A stretch of DNA of 64,000 nucleotides from Haloplanus litoreus. GTDB taxonomy: Archaea > Halobacteriota > Halobacteria > Halobacteriales > Haloferacaceae. The position numbers and the translations under genes are program-made. Under the pieces are notes generated by a model, which was given only the letters and a program-made list of their open reading frames with translations, had not been told where the DNA came from and made no database searches. How positions within the stretch are numbered: position 1 is the first letter of the stretch; each line of letters opens with the position of its first letter. The DNA is taken from the NCBI RefSeq assembly GCF_042677945.1, contig NZ_JBHUDN010000020.1. One strand, given 5' to 3'. This document shows positions 8,314 to 18,057 of this stretch, piece by piece.

Positions 8314-10020
8314 TTAACAAATGAGGAGGAACAGCCAGTAGGGAATGTAACAGAGGTTGACGCCATCTCGCTCCACAACGAGTGAACCCGACTGCGTCAC
8401 TTCCTTTGGCAGACTATCCGCAATGATGAACCTGTAGGGGGCTTCGTAATCGAGGTCAAGAAGCTCCTCACCGCCGGGTTTCGGGTGCTTCCCGACAGTA
8501 GGATCGAATTCTACTGCGATTTCATCAGCATTCCCTGCGTGTGGATGATAAGAGAGAACGAACGGGACAGTTACCCCATCCTCATTGTGGAGGATGTAGT
8601 CGACTGTCCCCGACTCAGTCTCGAAGTATTCGACCTGAGGGTCCTCGTCACCCGAGCCGCCAACCCTCCACGCCAGTCGCTTAGCATGGTCGAACGCGAC
8701 GGTTCGAGCTAGCTTGTACTCGAACTCGTGATTGAGCGATTGCGTCTTCTCATAGGTCTCGAATCCGTGGTGTTCCTGACGTTGAGACAGAAGTACAACA
8801 TGGCGCGGATTCCGGAGATAGAGTCGTGTACGGCGGTGGCGTTGAAGTGAGAAGTCGTGGGATTCCGAAACGGAGAGTCCGTCATCCAGGACGGATAGGT
8901 ACGAATCGATAGTCCGCCGATCGACTTCCAGCTGATCGCTGATGTCCGTATATCGAAGCTCATTCCCAGCTTGGCTCGCAGCTAATGAAGCGATCCGATG
9001 GAGATTCTCTGGGCGTTGAATCGATTCATACTCTGCGAGTTCCTTGTAGAGATACAGGAGGAGGTGAGATCGGATGAGCTCGTTTTTGACCGGGGTTTCC
9101 GTAGCACGTAGGAAGATTCCACCTTTCTGCAGGTACTCACGAGCGGCCTCATACAGGCCATCTCGCTCAACGTCGGAGAAGGCTTCAAAGTAAAGCTGAT
9201 TCAGCGACGCGACCGCGTCGTCCAAGTTTTCCGATTCCGACAAATTACTTCGGACATCCTTTATCAGCGCCTCACCGTCCATACTCCTGGTTTGATGCGA
9301 CTCCACGCGAAGAGCAAAATCAGGGTCCGTCTCGAGTAACGCAGAGTCATCATATGCTCCCTGCTTGATGGTGTCGATGAACTTCATCGGCAGCATCGCA
9401 CGAGGATAATTGATTTTGGCATCGCTTGAGTCCGAGGTCCCACGTAGGTCAACCTGCGATTCTACAATGCCGGTCAGCAATAGATAGGTATCATCATCTA
9501 CGAGGTCTAGAAGAGCGCTCTGTTCATCTTCATCAAGTCGCAGAGCCCCGATATCGTCGAGGATGATGTACTTACGACCTCGACGTGGAGCGACGTGAGA
9601 ACGGAAATAATCGATAACGTTTTCCAGTTTTTCCACAGCATTGCTCGAAGGTTCGAGATGGTAGAGAGAATCCTCAAGAGGGACATAGAGGATCTGGCGT
9701 GGATCAACGGACCCGACGATATCTAAATCCCGATGGCCGGGAGAGAAGTCAACGGTGTCTGAATCAAGGATTGCAGCGATGAATTGCTGAAGAAGCGTCG
9801 TTTTGCCGATTCCGGTCGGTCCGTAAATGGGATATACGAGACTCTCAGTACCGTCTTCTCGCTCGTCATCAATGGACTGCAGTACTTTGAGTAAGTCTGA
9901 TCGTGGGTCTAGAGAAGCGGTTTGTTCTAACTCAGATAGTGAACCATTGCCTGTATCCCACCATTCGTTATGCCATTCAGCGTCTGCGATGAAATCAGAA
10001 CCGTCAGATGGGTCTGTCAT
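8314..10020 (-). CDS. AAA ATPase of the restriction operon
   Basis: Encodes 568 residues from the ATG at 10020, which I chose because a TATA box is centred 26-27 bases upstream, fitting a leaderless transcript; starts further upstream would lie inside the promoter. Walker A is GPTGIGKT (residues 67-74) and Walker B is YIILDDIGAL, with arginine-rich sensor regions after it. The C-terminal half has a winged-helix-like segment (YTDISDQLEVDRRTIDSYLS) and then a domain like that of archaeal ATPases with a DUF4143-type end. It heads the operon that encodes Mod and Res and may regulate or remodel that complex. A role as a McrB- or BREX-like motor is an inference. Confidence 0.75.
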   Translation of the reverse strand: MTDPSDGSDFIADAEWHNEWWDTGNGSLSELEQTASLDPRSDLLKVLQSIDDEREDGTESLVYPIYGPTGIGKTTLLQQFIAAILDSDTVDFSPGHRDLDIVGSVDPRQILYVPLEDSLYHLEPSSNAVEKLENVIDYFRSHVAPRRGRKYIILDDIGALRLDEDEQSALLDLVDDDTYLLLTGIVESQVDLRGTSDSSDAKINYPRAMLPMKFIDTIKQGAYDDSALLETDPDFALRVESHQTRSMDGEALIKDVRSNLSESENLDDAVASLNQLYFEAFSDVERDGLYEAAREYLQKGGIFLRATETPVKNELIRSHLLLYLYKELAEYESIQRPENLHRIASLAASQAGNELRYTDISDQLEVDRRTIDSYLSVLDDGLSVSESHDFSLQRHRRTRLYLRNPRHVVLLSQRQEHHGFETYEKTQSLNHEFEYKLARTVAFDHAKRLAWRVGGSGDEDPQVEYFETESGTVDYILHNEDGVTVPFVLSYHPHAGNADEIAVEFDPTVGKHPKPGGEELLDLDYEAPYRFIIADSLPKEVTQSGSLVVERDGVNLCYIPYWLFLLIC

Positions 10021-10043
10021 AGAGGAACTTGACCCCGGCATAG

Positions 10044-10049
10044 TATAAA
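10044..10049 (-). promoter_or_regulatory. TATA box of the restriction operon
   Basis: TTTATA on the minus strand, centred about 26.5 bases upstream of the ATG at 10020. This is the spacing of haloarchaeal leaderless promoters and fixes the start of the ATPase gene. Confidence 0.6.
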
Positions 10050-10171
10050 TATGTAGCATCCTGATGAGGCAATTTTCGGTTTTAGCGTAGCACCAACGTT
10101 CTTGTAGGTGGGCTGTGAGGATCCTCAATATGATATGTCCCCGTTTGGCTAGATTCGCTTTCGACTTACCC

Positions 10172-10177
10172 TATAAA
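10172..10177 (+). promoter_or_regulatory. TATA box of the AddAB-like operon
   Basis: TATAAA in the divergent intergenic region, giving an expected transcript start near 10200 and a leader of about 50 bases before the ATG at 10254. It faces away from the restriction-operon promoter, so the two operons are divergently transcribed. Confidence 0.5.
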
Positions 10178-10253
10178 TCAGCAGCAGTCTCTCAGTCAAG
10201 GAGATTCTGGGCCAACCTCCGATCCACGAAGGAACAACTGGTGGTTGCGGGGG

Positions 10254-12326
10254 ATGATAAGCGTGTCTGAGGTCCAGCATTTCGATGGGACGCTCATTAC
10301 TGTTCCATTCGGGACTGGAGAGCCCAGATCAACAGTTACTGAGCAATATCAGGCCCTTCTCAAGGAATATAATCCAGAAGACATCCTTGTCATCACTGGA
10401 TCTCCGGCGAGCATGGAGACGTTTCTGGAGGAACTCAAAGACATAGCACCCGGATCCGCTGTCCCACGTGTAACGTCCTTGGTCGTTCAAGCGACCGATG
10501 TCGTGAATCAGACCGATAACCGAGCGATTCTCTCAGACGCAATGCGTCGCGAGCTCGTCCATCGGTTCCTCGAAGAGCAAGAGTGGGACAGCGAGCATTT
10601 CAGGCGTGCAGCCAAGCAACCCTCCTTTCTGAGCGATATTGCCCAGCTCATGGAAACTGCCACATGGCAGGATATCTCCTTTGAGAAGACGCCCGAGCTA
10701 ATCGAAGTCGCAGAGCTCGTGGAGGCATTCCACGACTGGCTCGACGAACACGACCACCTCGAACGCGGCCAGCTGATCACTGAGGCGAATGCTGCGCTGT
10801 CGGAGACCGAGAAACGAGATGACGTAGTCGATGTAGAGGCGATCCTCGCCGTCGAGTTTGAGGAGTTCCTACCGCTCGACCGTCGTTATCTCGCTACGGT
10901 AGCGGATGGGCTGGAACTCGTATGTGTAGCAGAAGAGAACGCAAGTGTTCGGCGTACATGGATCGAGCCGGGACCAATTACTGACTACGTCTCATTTTCG
11001 AGGAGAGAGTCTACTGCAAGGACAGCGCCCCCATCCCGACCGGCGGCGACAGGCGCATATCTAGCGACTGAAACCGTTCACGAAGATCCTGAGGTGGGAG
11101 AGGTGAACGTCATCCCGACAGAAACCGCCGACGAACAGATCAAGAAAGTCGCCGATGAAATCGAGCGGCTTCGAGATCGAGAGAACTGGGATTACGAGGA
11201 ATTCGCCGTCGCACTGAAGCAGAGCGGTTCCGCAGTAATCGAGACTCTTCGTGCCTTCCAGCAGACAGGGGTTCCGACAGAGTCATCGACTGTTACAGGG
11301 TTCGGCGATGACCCCGCTATTCGAGAGCTACTGCAAGTCGTTCGCTATCTGGCGGCCGATGATGACGATGCTCGAACAGATCTGCTGGAAGCCTCGGTCT
11401 TAGACGAATCGATTCTGGCCTCTATCGAGCAGATGGAGGGCCTCTCGAGTCCGCTCAGACGGTGGGCGACCGAGTCAAACATGAAGGTTCGAATCGCTGA
11501 GGAGACGTCTCCACTGAACGTTCGTGCCCAATTTGGGAACGTTCGGCGGGCGTTCACGATGGCGGAGTTCGTAGAAGACACGCCGTTCATCGAAACGACC
11601 TGGGAGTCGTTCGCGACGATGCTTGAACGGGCCCACGAGTATGCCCCTCAACAGAACCAAACAAGTTCGACCGAACTTGACGGAGGTGTCCGAGTCGATC
11701 ACTTACAGGCGATTAAAAACGGGTCCTTCCGAGCAGTCTTCTTGCTGGACATCGTCGACGAAGAGTATCCTGGAACTCCTTCCCTGACTCGGTTGTTTCC
11801 CCAAGAACGCCTCTCTGAGATGCCGGACTATCCGGGCGTAACACAGGTCGAGGCAGAAGATGTCACTGACACCTTCCCGACCTCCTCGACAGCGTCAAGC
11901 CGCTCGTTCCGACGTTACCATGCAGAGCACGCGCGACGGCGGCTCGCCATCGGAGCAACCGCTGCTGGCGACCGGCTGTATTTCTGTCTGTACAATCACA
12001 AAGACACCGCACTGGAAGAGCGTGCTCAGCCGTCGCGGTTTCTCACGGACGCATACCGGCAGTTGCCGTGGGTGAAAGAAGCGACAGAATCAGAGATCAG
12101 GAGCCAGCGAAGAGCGGAAGAATATCTGCTCTCTCGCGTCGACAACGCCCTTGCAGACGTCCGTCGCTCTCACAGCCAGGATGTGACGGTCTCTCTCGAC
12201 GAGGTCGAAGCTGAGCTTTCGGAGATTCACCACCTCCTCAGTGAAAGCGGAACCCGTGGCGAGCAGCTTCGGGATGCGCTGCAAGCACGTATCGAGTTCG
12301 CCGCTGGAGGGGTTCGACGTGACTGA
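10254..12326 (+). CDS. AddB-like protein with degenerate SF1 helicase fold
   Basis: Encodes 690 residues from the ATG at 10254. A TTG lies three codons upstream and a GTG three codons downstream. The sequence follows the AddB/RexB pattern: an N-terminal UvrD-like region without an intact Walker A (the loop reads VPFGTGEP), long helical domains, and late helicase-like motifs such as GSFRAVFLLDIVDEEYPG and HAEHARRRLAIGATAAGDRL. AddB subunits typically scan DNA rather than hydrolyse ATP strongly. In bacteria the same chain continues into a nuclease; here the nuclease is a separate overlapping gene. It forms the first gene of a three-gene end-resection complex with the next two. Confidence 0.7.
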   Translation: MISVSEVQHFDGTLITVPFGTGEPRSTVTEQYQALLKEYNPEDILVITGSPASMETFLEELKDIAPGSAVPRVTSLVVQATDVVNQTDNRAILSDAMRRELVHRFLEEQEWDSEHFRRAAKQPSFLSDIAQLMETATWQDISFEKTPELIEVAELVEAFHDWLDEHDHLERGQLITEANAALSETEKRDDVVDVEAILAVEFEEFLPLDRRYLATVADGLELVCVAEENASVRRTWIEPGPITDYVSFSRRESTARTAPPSRPAATGAYLATETVHEDPEVGEVNVIPTETADEQIKKVADEIERLRDRENWDYEEFAVALKQSGSAVIETLRAFQQTGVPTESSTVTGFGDDPAIRELLQVVRYLAADDDDARTDLLEASVLDESILASIEQMEGLSSPLRRWATESNMKVRIAEETSPLNVRAQFGNVRRAFTMAEFVEDTPFIETTWESFATMLERAHEYAPQQNQTSSTELDGGVRVDHLQAIKNGSFRAVFLLDIVDEEYPGTPSLTRLFPQERLSEMPDYPGVTQVEAEDVTDTFPTSSTASSRSFRRYHAEHARRRLAIGATAAGDRLYFCLYNHKDTALEERAQPSRFLTDAYRQLPWVKEATESEIRSQRRAEEYLLSRVDNALADVRRSHSQDVTVSLDEVEAELSEIHHLLSESGTRGEQLRDALQARIEFAAGGVRRD

Positions 12327-13227
12327 CGTTACCTTCCTCTCACCGTCGCGCCTCGCGACCTACGCGGACTGCCAGCGGAAGTTCGATTATGAGTACGTAC
12401 AGAAGGTCAACGCCCCAGAGAAGACACGGTTGTACCTGAACCAGGGGCGGGCCTATCACGGAACGATCGAGGTAGTCTGCGAAGCAACTAGCCCAGAAGA
12501 TGACGCCCAGCTCATCTACGATCGGGCAGTAGAGGCATTCCCTGAGCAATGGAGAGAGCATATCTCTCCGGACGAGTACGCGTCAGACGCTCACCAGGAA
12601 TACCAGCGCCTCGAAAATCTAGAGGCAATCAAGACCTTCTTTGACCCTGATGGTGGCCACGGCATCGATCACGCTCGTCAATCCGTTGCGACGGAGAAGT
12701 GGCTCGATTGCGTCGAGAACGGCCTCGGATTGCGTGGGAGAGCCGATAATATTCTCCGGACGGACGAAGGGATCCACGTCATCGATTACAAACGGAAGCT
12801 CAGGGACGTAATTACGTCCAATACTGCTAGCGTCCTTGAGGACCATCTAGACGGAACGGATCACGACCCGAAGAGAGTCAAGAACGTATTCCAGGCGGCC
12901 ACATACATCGAGGGCGTCAAACAATCTGACCTCTACGAGGACGGGATGAATATTCGATTCAGTTTCTACGGTCTCCTGAATCACACGTCGTTCGAAAGTA
13001 CACCAGACGGATATGAAATCTCTGTGCGAGGCTATCCACGCGATACCACGGACATCTACGAAGAGTATCATGACACGATATGGAATCTCCTACAACGTGC
13101 ACACGAAGGGATCACGAGCGGCTCTCACGACCCAGATCCGTTCCCACTCATTCACGATGAGGCCTGTCCCGACTGCAAGTACCGAGAGATGTGCACAGAA
13201 TCTCTCGCAGAGGGGGTGAAGCGATGA
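12319..13227 (+). CDS. PD-(D/E)XK nuclease with Fe-S cysteines (AddB C-terminal type)
   Basis: Encodes 302 residues from the GTG at 12319, overlapping the previous stop by eight bases; longer starts would overlap by up to 86 bases. The active-site pattern of the RecB/Cas4/AddB family is clear: GRADNI (residues 140-145) and VIDYKRK (154-160). A first cysteine (C18, in ATYADCQRKFDYEY) and a C-terminal cluster CPDCKYREMC form the likely 4Fe-4S site of Cas4 and AddB nucleases. It probably cuts one strand of DNA unwound by the AddA-like partner. Its separation from the AddB helicase part is unusual. The stop overlaps the AddA-like start as ATGA. Confidence 0.82.
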   Translation: MTDVTFLSPSRLATYADCQRKFDYEYVQKVNAPEKTRLYLNQGRAYHGTIEVVCEATSPEDDAQLIYDRAVEAFPEQWREHISPDEYASDAHQEYQRLENLEAIKTFFDPDGGHGIDHARQSVATEKWLDCVENGLGLRGRADNILRTDEGIHVIDYKRKLRDVITSNTASVLEDHLDGTDHDPKRVKNVFQAATYIEGVKQSDLYEDGMNIRFSFYGLLNHTSFESTPDGYEISVRGYPRDTTDIYEEYHDTIWNLLQRAHEGITSGSHDPDPFPLIHDEACPDCKYREMCTESLAEGVKR

Positions 13228-16200
13228 GCGACGACGTGCCTGATTGGCTCCCAACCATCGAGGACGATGAGGATCCGAAGCCACAGCAGCGGACGATTAT
13301 CGAGTCGGAGCGGTATCCCATGCGGGTCCTCGCAGGTGCGGGGACCGGAAAGACGTTCACGATGGTCCGGAAAATCGAGAACCTCATTGACGAACACGGA
13401 GTTTCTCCGGATCGGATTCTCGCGTTGACCTTCACCAACAACGCCGCTGATTCGATGCGTGAGAAACTCAACGCAAAACTCGGACCCGCAGGGTATGACG
13501 TCGACGCGTATACGTACCACTCTATCTGCAACGAGATACTGACGGACTATGCCTATGATGCGGGATTAGATCCAGACTTCGAGATCGCAACGGATGCTGA
13601 AAAGTACGTCATCGTACTCGATGTCCTCGATGAAATCGACTACCGTTCCGTCAAACCCAACGTCTACGGCCCAGATTCATACGTGAGCGGCGTCGCATCG
13701 AAACTCCTCTCCTTTATCGGGTCGATGAAGCGAAGTGGGATTTCGCCCGCAGAGATTGAGGAATATCTCGGGTCACCGGAACAAGTCTATGAGCTCGATG
13801 CTGTGCCAGACCGTGTTGAGGAGATTGCAAGTGACCATCTTGGTGGTCGTTCAGTTTCGACCGTTCTCGACGGCATCCCCGATACACGAGCCGACCTCGT
13901 CGCAGAACGGGATACCCTCCGCGATGAAGGATTAGAGGCGAGCATCAAAGACTTCCTCGACCGACTCGTTGACATCTGTGACGCACTCGAAGTAGCGTTT
14001 GAGGAGCATGAGGCTGGTGAGCGGTCGCTTCCCGAGGATGCACACAAGCTGCCGAAATATCTCCTTGGAGGGTACAGTAGTGCTCCGAGCGGGATACCAA
14101 ACGACCTGAAGCTCGAACTGACAGACTACCTCCGAGACGCTCTCGACGAGTGCAAAACTGCCCTGGATTTGAACGCAGGGTATGAGGCATACGAGCGAGA
14201 GCTCGACCGTCGAAATCTGCTTGACTTCGATGGTCTCGTGGTTAAGACAGTAGAGCTGCTCGAGACTGACGTCGGAGAGGGTCTGGGCGACCGATGGGAC
14301 TACGTTTTCTGTGACGAGTTCCAGGACACTGATCGTCTCCAGTTCGATCTCATTACGTCCCTTGTCTCAGAGGATCGCCTATTTGTCGTGGGCGATGACG
14401 ACCAAGCAATCTACGAATGGCGCGGCGCGAACGTCTCGAACATCACTGACGAACTCGACGACGTCTTCGGGCCCGATCTCGAAGACGAACCGCTAGAACA
14501 GAACTTCCGGTCACGTCAACCTATTCTCGACCTCGCAAACGAAGCACTAGAGCGATTGGCGGATCGGCGGAGTACCAAAACGCTCACGCGTGTCGACGAA
14601 CCCGATTTCGACGGAGATACGGTCGCAGTCGTGGAGGAAGCCGACGACGAAGGCGACCGAGCTGAACAGTTGGTGACTGTCACCCGAAATCTTCTGAGTG
14701 GCGATTCAGAAGCACTAGACCGGGCATACGATCCAGGGGAGATAGCACTCCTCGTTCGGAATAATGACCACGCAACCCCAATTCTCGAAGAGTTCGACGA
14801 GGCAGGAATACCTTATCAGGTTGCGGGAGACCTCTCCACGGAATCAATCGGGGTCGGCACCGTCGTCGCCTATCTAAAGGCGCTGGCTCGTCCCGAAGAA
14901 GACGACGTAAGCTGGAACCGGGTACTGACGATGCGTTACCGTCTTACCGATGCTGATCTGCGTCGTGTCAATAGCCATGATGACGGTGCATATGCTGGGA
15001 TATGCAACCAACCCCTCGAAGTATTCGATGAGCCCGACCGTATTCAGGAAGTACGAGAGCACATCTCCCGCCTCCTCAAACTACGTGAAACAGCCTCCCT
15101 CAGCCACCTTTACCGGGAACTCAAACGCCTGACCAACATCGACTGGTACCTCAGCGAACAAGAGCGTCGTGACCTAGCGCAGCTAGATGAGATTATCGAC
15201 CAGTATGGAAACGACGCTGTACAGCCCCCTCTCACGCCGCAATTCATCGATTCGCTGCAGCATTATGACTCGCTCCTCGAGGAGAGCGGTTCGGCACCGA
15301 CAAGTCAGCCAGAACTGGCCGACGACGCGGTCAACGTCATGACCATTCACAAGAGTAAGGGACTCGACTTTCCCGTGGTTCTGATGCCACGGTTGACCGC
15401 CGACGAGTGGGAACCAGGGTCCCGAACCTACGATACATTCGAGTCAGCACTGTCTGAAGGTCCAGAATCCGCGTTCGACAAAGATTTCGTCGCTCAAGAT
15501 GCCAACGAGGCCCGCAGGATACTCCACGTGGGGATCACCCGCGCCGAAGAGATACTCGTACTCCACGGGAGCAGGGAAGAAGACGATACTGACGACGAAA
15601 GGCCCGTACACGATGCTGTCGAGAGCATCCTCCCAGAATCAGTTCCCTGGCGGCCAGGTAGCGGTCATCTCCCGATTTGGCGCAATTTACAGGACTGTCT
15701 TCCATCGGACCATGCTGACTGGACAGCCTCTCTCGCGAGCACAGTAGTTGGGGATGTCTCTGGACAAGTGACGTACGGCTCTGAGAAGCTCTCGGCATCA
15801 GATGGACGAGACCGCGTGATCACATTCGGAAACAAGCTCATAGAAGGCTCACTCGATAGAGTACCTGAGAACCGACGATTTTCAATTGACGCCCTGACTG
15901 GGCCAATGACCCCAAACCCGGCAGTCCAGCACAGTTACACCTCACTTGAGGCCTACGAGGAGTGCCCCCGACAGCACTTCCTGGACTACGTCGTCAATGG
16001 GTTCTCCGACTACCGTGAGAACGGCTATGGCGGAGACGGTATCTCACAGCGGATAGTCGGGCTTCTGTTTCATGATACCGCAGAGATCGCTGCGAAGGAA
16101 CAAGCAGCAGAGCGAGCAGAATGGTACGGTATCTGTGAGCGGCTGGCCGGACAACGACGTGCTACGGATGAGTTACCAGCCGCGAAGGAATGCATCGACC

Positions 16201-16658
16201 GGTATTTCGACCTCAATCTAAGCGGCTGGGAAATCGTCGATGCCGAACGAGAGTTCCAGCTAGACGTTGATGGCCACGAACTCGTCGGGTTTATCGACGC
16301 TGTCTATCGGACTCCGGACGGTGAGTTGGTCGTCATCGACTACAAAGCCACCGAGCGTCACCGAGACATTGACGAGAACAAGCAGCTGCCACTGTACCTG
16401 CTCGCCTGTCGTGACCTCTACGTGGAACCGATTACCCGCGCGGGATACGCCTATGTCGGCGCTATCGGTCCAAAAGTCGAGACCCGTTCGTTCGATGAGG
16501 ATGAACTAGATCCAGTGCGAGCAGCGGTGTCGACGACGATGGATCGAATCAAGGAGACATCGTTCAGCGGGTACGAGACTGGGGAGCATTGTCGGTGGTG
16601 CCAGCACAGTTCCCTTCCCTGCGGGGAAGAGTGGCGTCAAGAAGACGGAGGCCGCTAG
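13224..16658 (+). CDS. AddA-like UvrD helicase with C-terminal nuclease
   Basis: Encodes 1144 residues from the ATG at 13224, which overlaps the previous stop as ATGA. All SF1A motifs are present: GAGTGKT (residues 38-44), DEFQDTDRLQ, GDDDQAIYEWRGA, VMTIHKSKGLDFPVV and LHVGITRAEEIL. The C-terminus is a second PD-(D/E)XK nuclease (GFIDAV ... VVIDYKATE) with a late CRWCQHSSLPC cluster, as in AddA and many UvrD-nuclease fusions. With the two preceding genes it would form a double-nuclease, helicase-driven resection machine able to degrade DNA ends of invading DNA. Its stop codon overlaps the stop of the convergent exonuclease gene. Confidence 0.88.
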   Translation: MSDDVPDWLPTIEDDEDPKPQQRTIIESERYPMRVLAGAGTGKTFTMVRKIENLIDEHGVSPDRILALTFTNNAADSMREKLNAKLGPAGYDVDAYTYHSICNEILTDYAYDAGLDPDFEIATDAEKYVIVLDVLDEIDYRSVKPNVYGPDSYVSGVASKLLSFIGSMKRSGISPAEIEEYLGSPEQVYELDAVPDRVEEIASDHLGGRSVSTVLDGIPDTRADLVAERDTLRDEGLEASIKDFLDRLVDICDALEVAFEEHEAGERSLPEDAHKLPKYLLGGYSSAPSGIPNDLKLELTDYLRDALDECKTALDLNAGYEAYERELDRRNLLDFDGLVVKTVELLETDVGEGLGDRWDYVFCDEFQDTDRLQFDLITSLVSEDRLFVVGDDDQAIYEWRGANVSNITDELDDVFGPDLEDEPLEQNFRSRQPILDLANEALERLADRRSTKTLTRVDEPDFDGDTVAVVEEADDEGDRAEQLVTVTRNLLSGDSEALDRAYDPGEIALLVRNNDHATPILEEFDEAGIPYQVAGDLSTESIGVGTVVAYLKALARPEEDDVSWNRVLTMRYRLTDADLRRVNSHDDGAYAGICNQPLEVFDEPDRIQEVREHISRLLKLRETASLSHLYRELKRLTNIDWYLSEQERRDLAQLDEIIDQYGNDAVQPPLTPQFIDSLQHYDSLLEESGSAPTSQPELADDAVNVMTIHKSKGLDFPVVLMPRLTADEWEPGSRTYDTFESALSEGPESAFDKDFVAQDANEARRILHVGITRAEEILVLHGSREEDDTDDERPVHDAVESILPESVPWRPGSGHLPIWRNLQDCLPSDHADWTASLASTVVGDVSGQVTYGSEKLSASDGRDRVITFGNKLIEGSLDRVPENRRFSIDALTGPMTPNPAVQHSYTSLEAYEECPRQHFLDYVVNGFSDYRENGYGGDGISQRIVGLLFHDTAEIAAKEQAAERAEWYGICERLAGQRRATDELPAAKECIDRYFDLNLSGWEIVDAEREFQLDVDGHELVGFIDAVYRTPDGELVVIDYKATERHRDIDENKQLPLYLLACRDLYVEPITRAGYAYVGAIGPKVETRSFDEDELDPVRAAVSTTMDRIKETSFSGYETGEHCRWCQHSSLPCGEEWRQEDGGR

Positions 16659-17782
16659 TAGGTCATCGGGAATGACGGTTGACCGGTCGACCTCTCATCG
16701 TCAGCTATAGCGAACAAGGGATGGATGTCTGCGAGCGTATAGGTTTCGAGACACGCATACAGGTTCGAGGCTCGGTTGTCCTCTCCTGCTGCGCTAGCCG
16801 TTAGCCACGCCTCGCCGAAGTACGGAACGTCGCTGTTGAATACGGTGGGATCCGCAAGATCGTCAGACGGAGGGTCGCGGTCTTCCTCTCGCATGATCTC
16901 CCACTGGCTCTCGCGCCACGTCTGCGGTTCAAGCCCAGTTTCGTAATCCGTCCAGAGTGTCTTCGGTGCGGGCGATCCAACGTGTTCAGCCATATCCTCG
17001 AGTGAACCCTCCCCAAGCACCCGATTCTTTGCCGACGAAAGGTCGGCATGGTAGTACGACTCGAGTGCTGTACGTACATTCTCTGCTCGTCCAGGCTCAC
17101 CGATTTCCGTAGCGGCCCGTTCCGCACGACCCACCAAGACTGGGAGGTCGAACCACGCGCCCCCGAAGGTGATGAGAACATCGACATCCCTCGTATCGAG
17201 CCATTTCACAACCGCCTCAATAGCATCGAGTTCCGCAGAAGCCGTCTCGTCTTCACGGAAGAGGACCTCAGCCTCAATCTCCTCGCTCGGACTAGCTCGG
17301 TATCCAACGCCGGTACAGAGTAGTTCCTGATGGTCTGGGTTCGGTGGTTCAAGTTCTCGCTCGGAAACAGTTGTAATCGTCTCGATGTCGAGTGCTGCAA
17401 TAGCATCGGCTGCACCAAGGCGGCGAACGAGATCAGTCGTCTCTGAGGACGGCATCCCTGGACGGCCAGAGAGCTGGCTGACTTGCCGATCCCACTTCGC
17501 TTTGATACCGATGGTTCCTTGGTAAACGTCGGGGTTGACGTCGTCGAATTCATACCAGGAGCCTTCTTCAAAGGAGTAGTCGACGAGATCGCAGTCATCA
17601 TCGTCGAAAACTGTGAGCTTCACGTGCGTCCCCAGTGCATCTGAACAGTGGACAAGCTGCGCCCACCAGTCGTGGTCCGGGGTGCGTTCGACCTTGTCTA
17701 CCCGTAATGGGACTGTAAGACCGTACTCATCGTCCCTCTCTGCTGCGATGAGATTACTCGCTGTCAAGGTATCTGGCGCCAT
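16655..17782 (-). CDS. DEDD 3'-5' exonuclease, polymerase B-like
   Basis: Encodes 375 residues. The C-terminal two thirds resemble the proofreading exonuclease of family B polymerases without the polymerase: exo I ALDIET (D132, E134), exo II ITFGGAWFDLPVL (D212) and exo III with YTLADI near the C-terminus. The exo II motif has Gly where family B exonucleases usually have Asn. The N-terminal ~100 residues look like an OB-fold (VHCSDALGTHVKLTVFDD ... GTIGIKA), as in single-strand DNA binding proteins. Role inferred: removal of single-stranded or mismatched DNA. It is transcribed alone, against its neighbours, and its stop codon interlocks with the stop of the AddA-like gene. Confidence 0.72.
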   Translation of the reverse strand: MAPDTLTASNLIAAERDDEYGLTVPLRVDKVERTPDHDWWAQLVHCSDALGTHVKLTVFDDDDCDLVDYSFEEGSWYEFDDVNPDVYQGTIGIKAKWDRQVSQLSGRPGMPSSETTDLVRRLGAADAIAALDIETITTVSERELEPPNPDHQELLCTGVGYRASPSEEIEAEVLFREDETASAELDAIEAVVKWLDTRDVDVLITFGGAWFDLPVLVGRAERAATEIGEPGRAENVRTALESYYHADLSSAKNRVLGEGSLEDMAEHVGSPAPKTLWTDYETGLEPQTWRESQWEIMREEDRDPPSDDLADPTVFNSDVPYFGEAWLTASAAGEDNRASNLYACLETYTLADIHPLFAIADDERSTGQPSFPMTY

Positions 17783-17803
17783 AGTAGCTCAACCAGTCTA
17801 GAG

Positions 17804-17808
17804 ATATA
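17804..17808 (-). promoter_or_regulatory. TATA-like box of the DEDD exonuclease gene
   Basis: The minus strand reads GTTATATC here, centred about 24-25 bases before the ATG at 17782, consistent with a leaderless or nearly leaderless transcript. Confidence 0.4.
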
Positions 17809-18021
17809 ACTACTTTTTGATGGCTGTATTTTCGCATTACTGTATTCGTAATGGTGTTAGTCGGAACATTTATCTCCTGACAGAGCATTGGTGGGCTCAA
17901 AGAAGATGGCCATGGCCACACCGATCGGCATTCAACCGACGATTGAGCCGAGATTACCGCGGGGGTGGTTCGAATCATCCGAACAACATTCAGAAAGTGG
18001 CCTAAATGAACAGCGGCCGGA

Positions 18022-18027
18022 TTATAA
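18022..18027 (+). promoter_or_regulatory. TATA box of the HKD nuclease-ATPase gene
   Basis: TTATAA centred about 33 bases upstream of the ATG at 18058, which would place the transcript start only a few bases before the gene. Confidence 0.45.
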
Positions 18028-18057
18028 CCTAATGACAAATCCTCGACTCCAAATCCA

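Noticed and set aside
10021..10128. Longer start for the AAA ATPase gene
   Set aside because: The region contains the TATA box at 10044-10049, placing the start at 10020.
12241..12318. Upstream start for the Fe-S nuclease gene
   Set aside because: It would overlap the AddB-like gene by 86 bases; the GTG at 12319 gives a normal short overlap and begins at the family domain.
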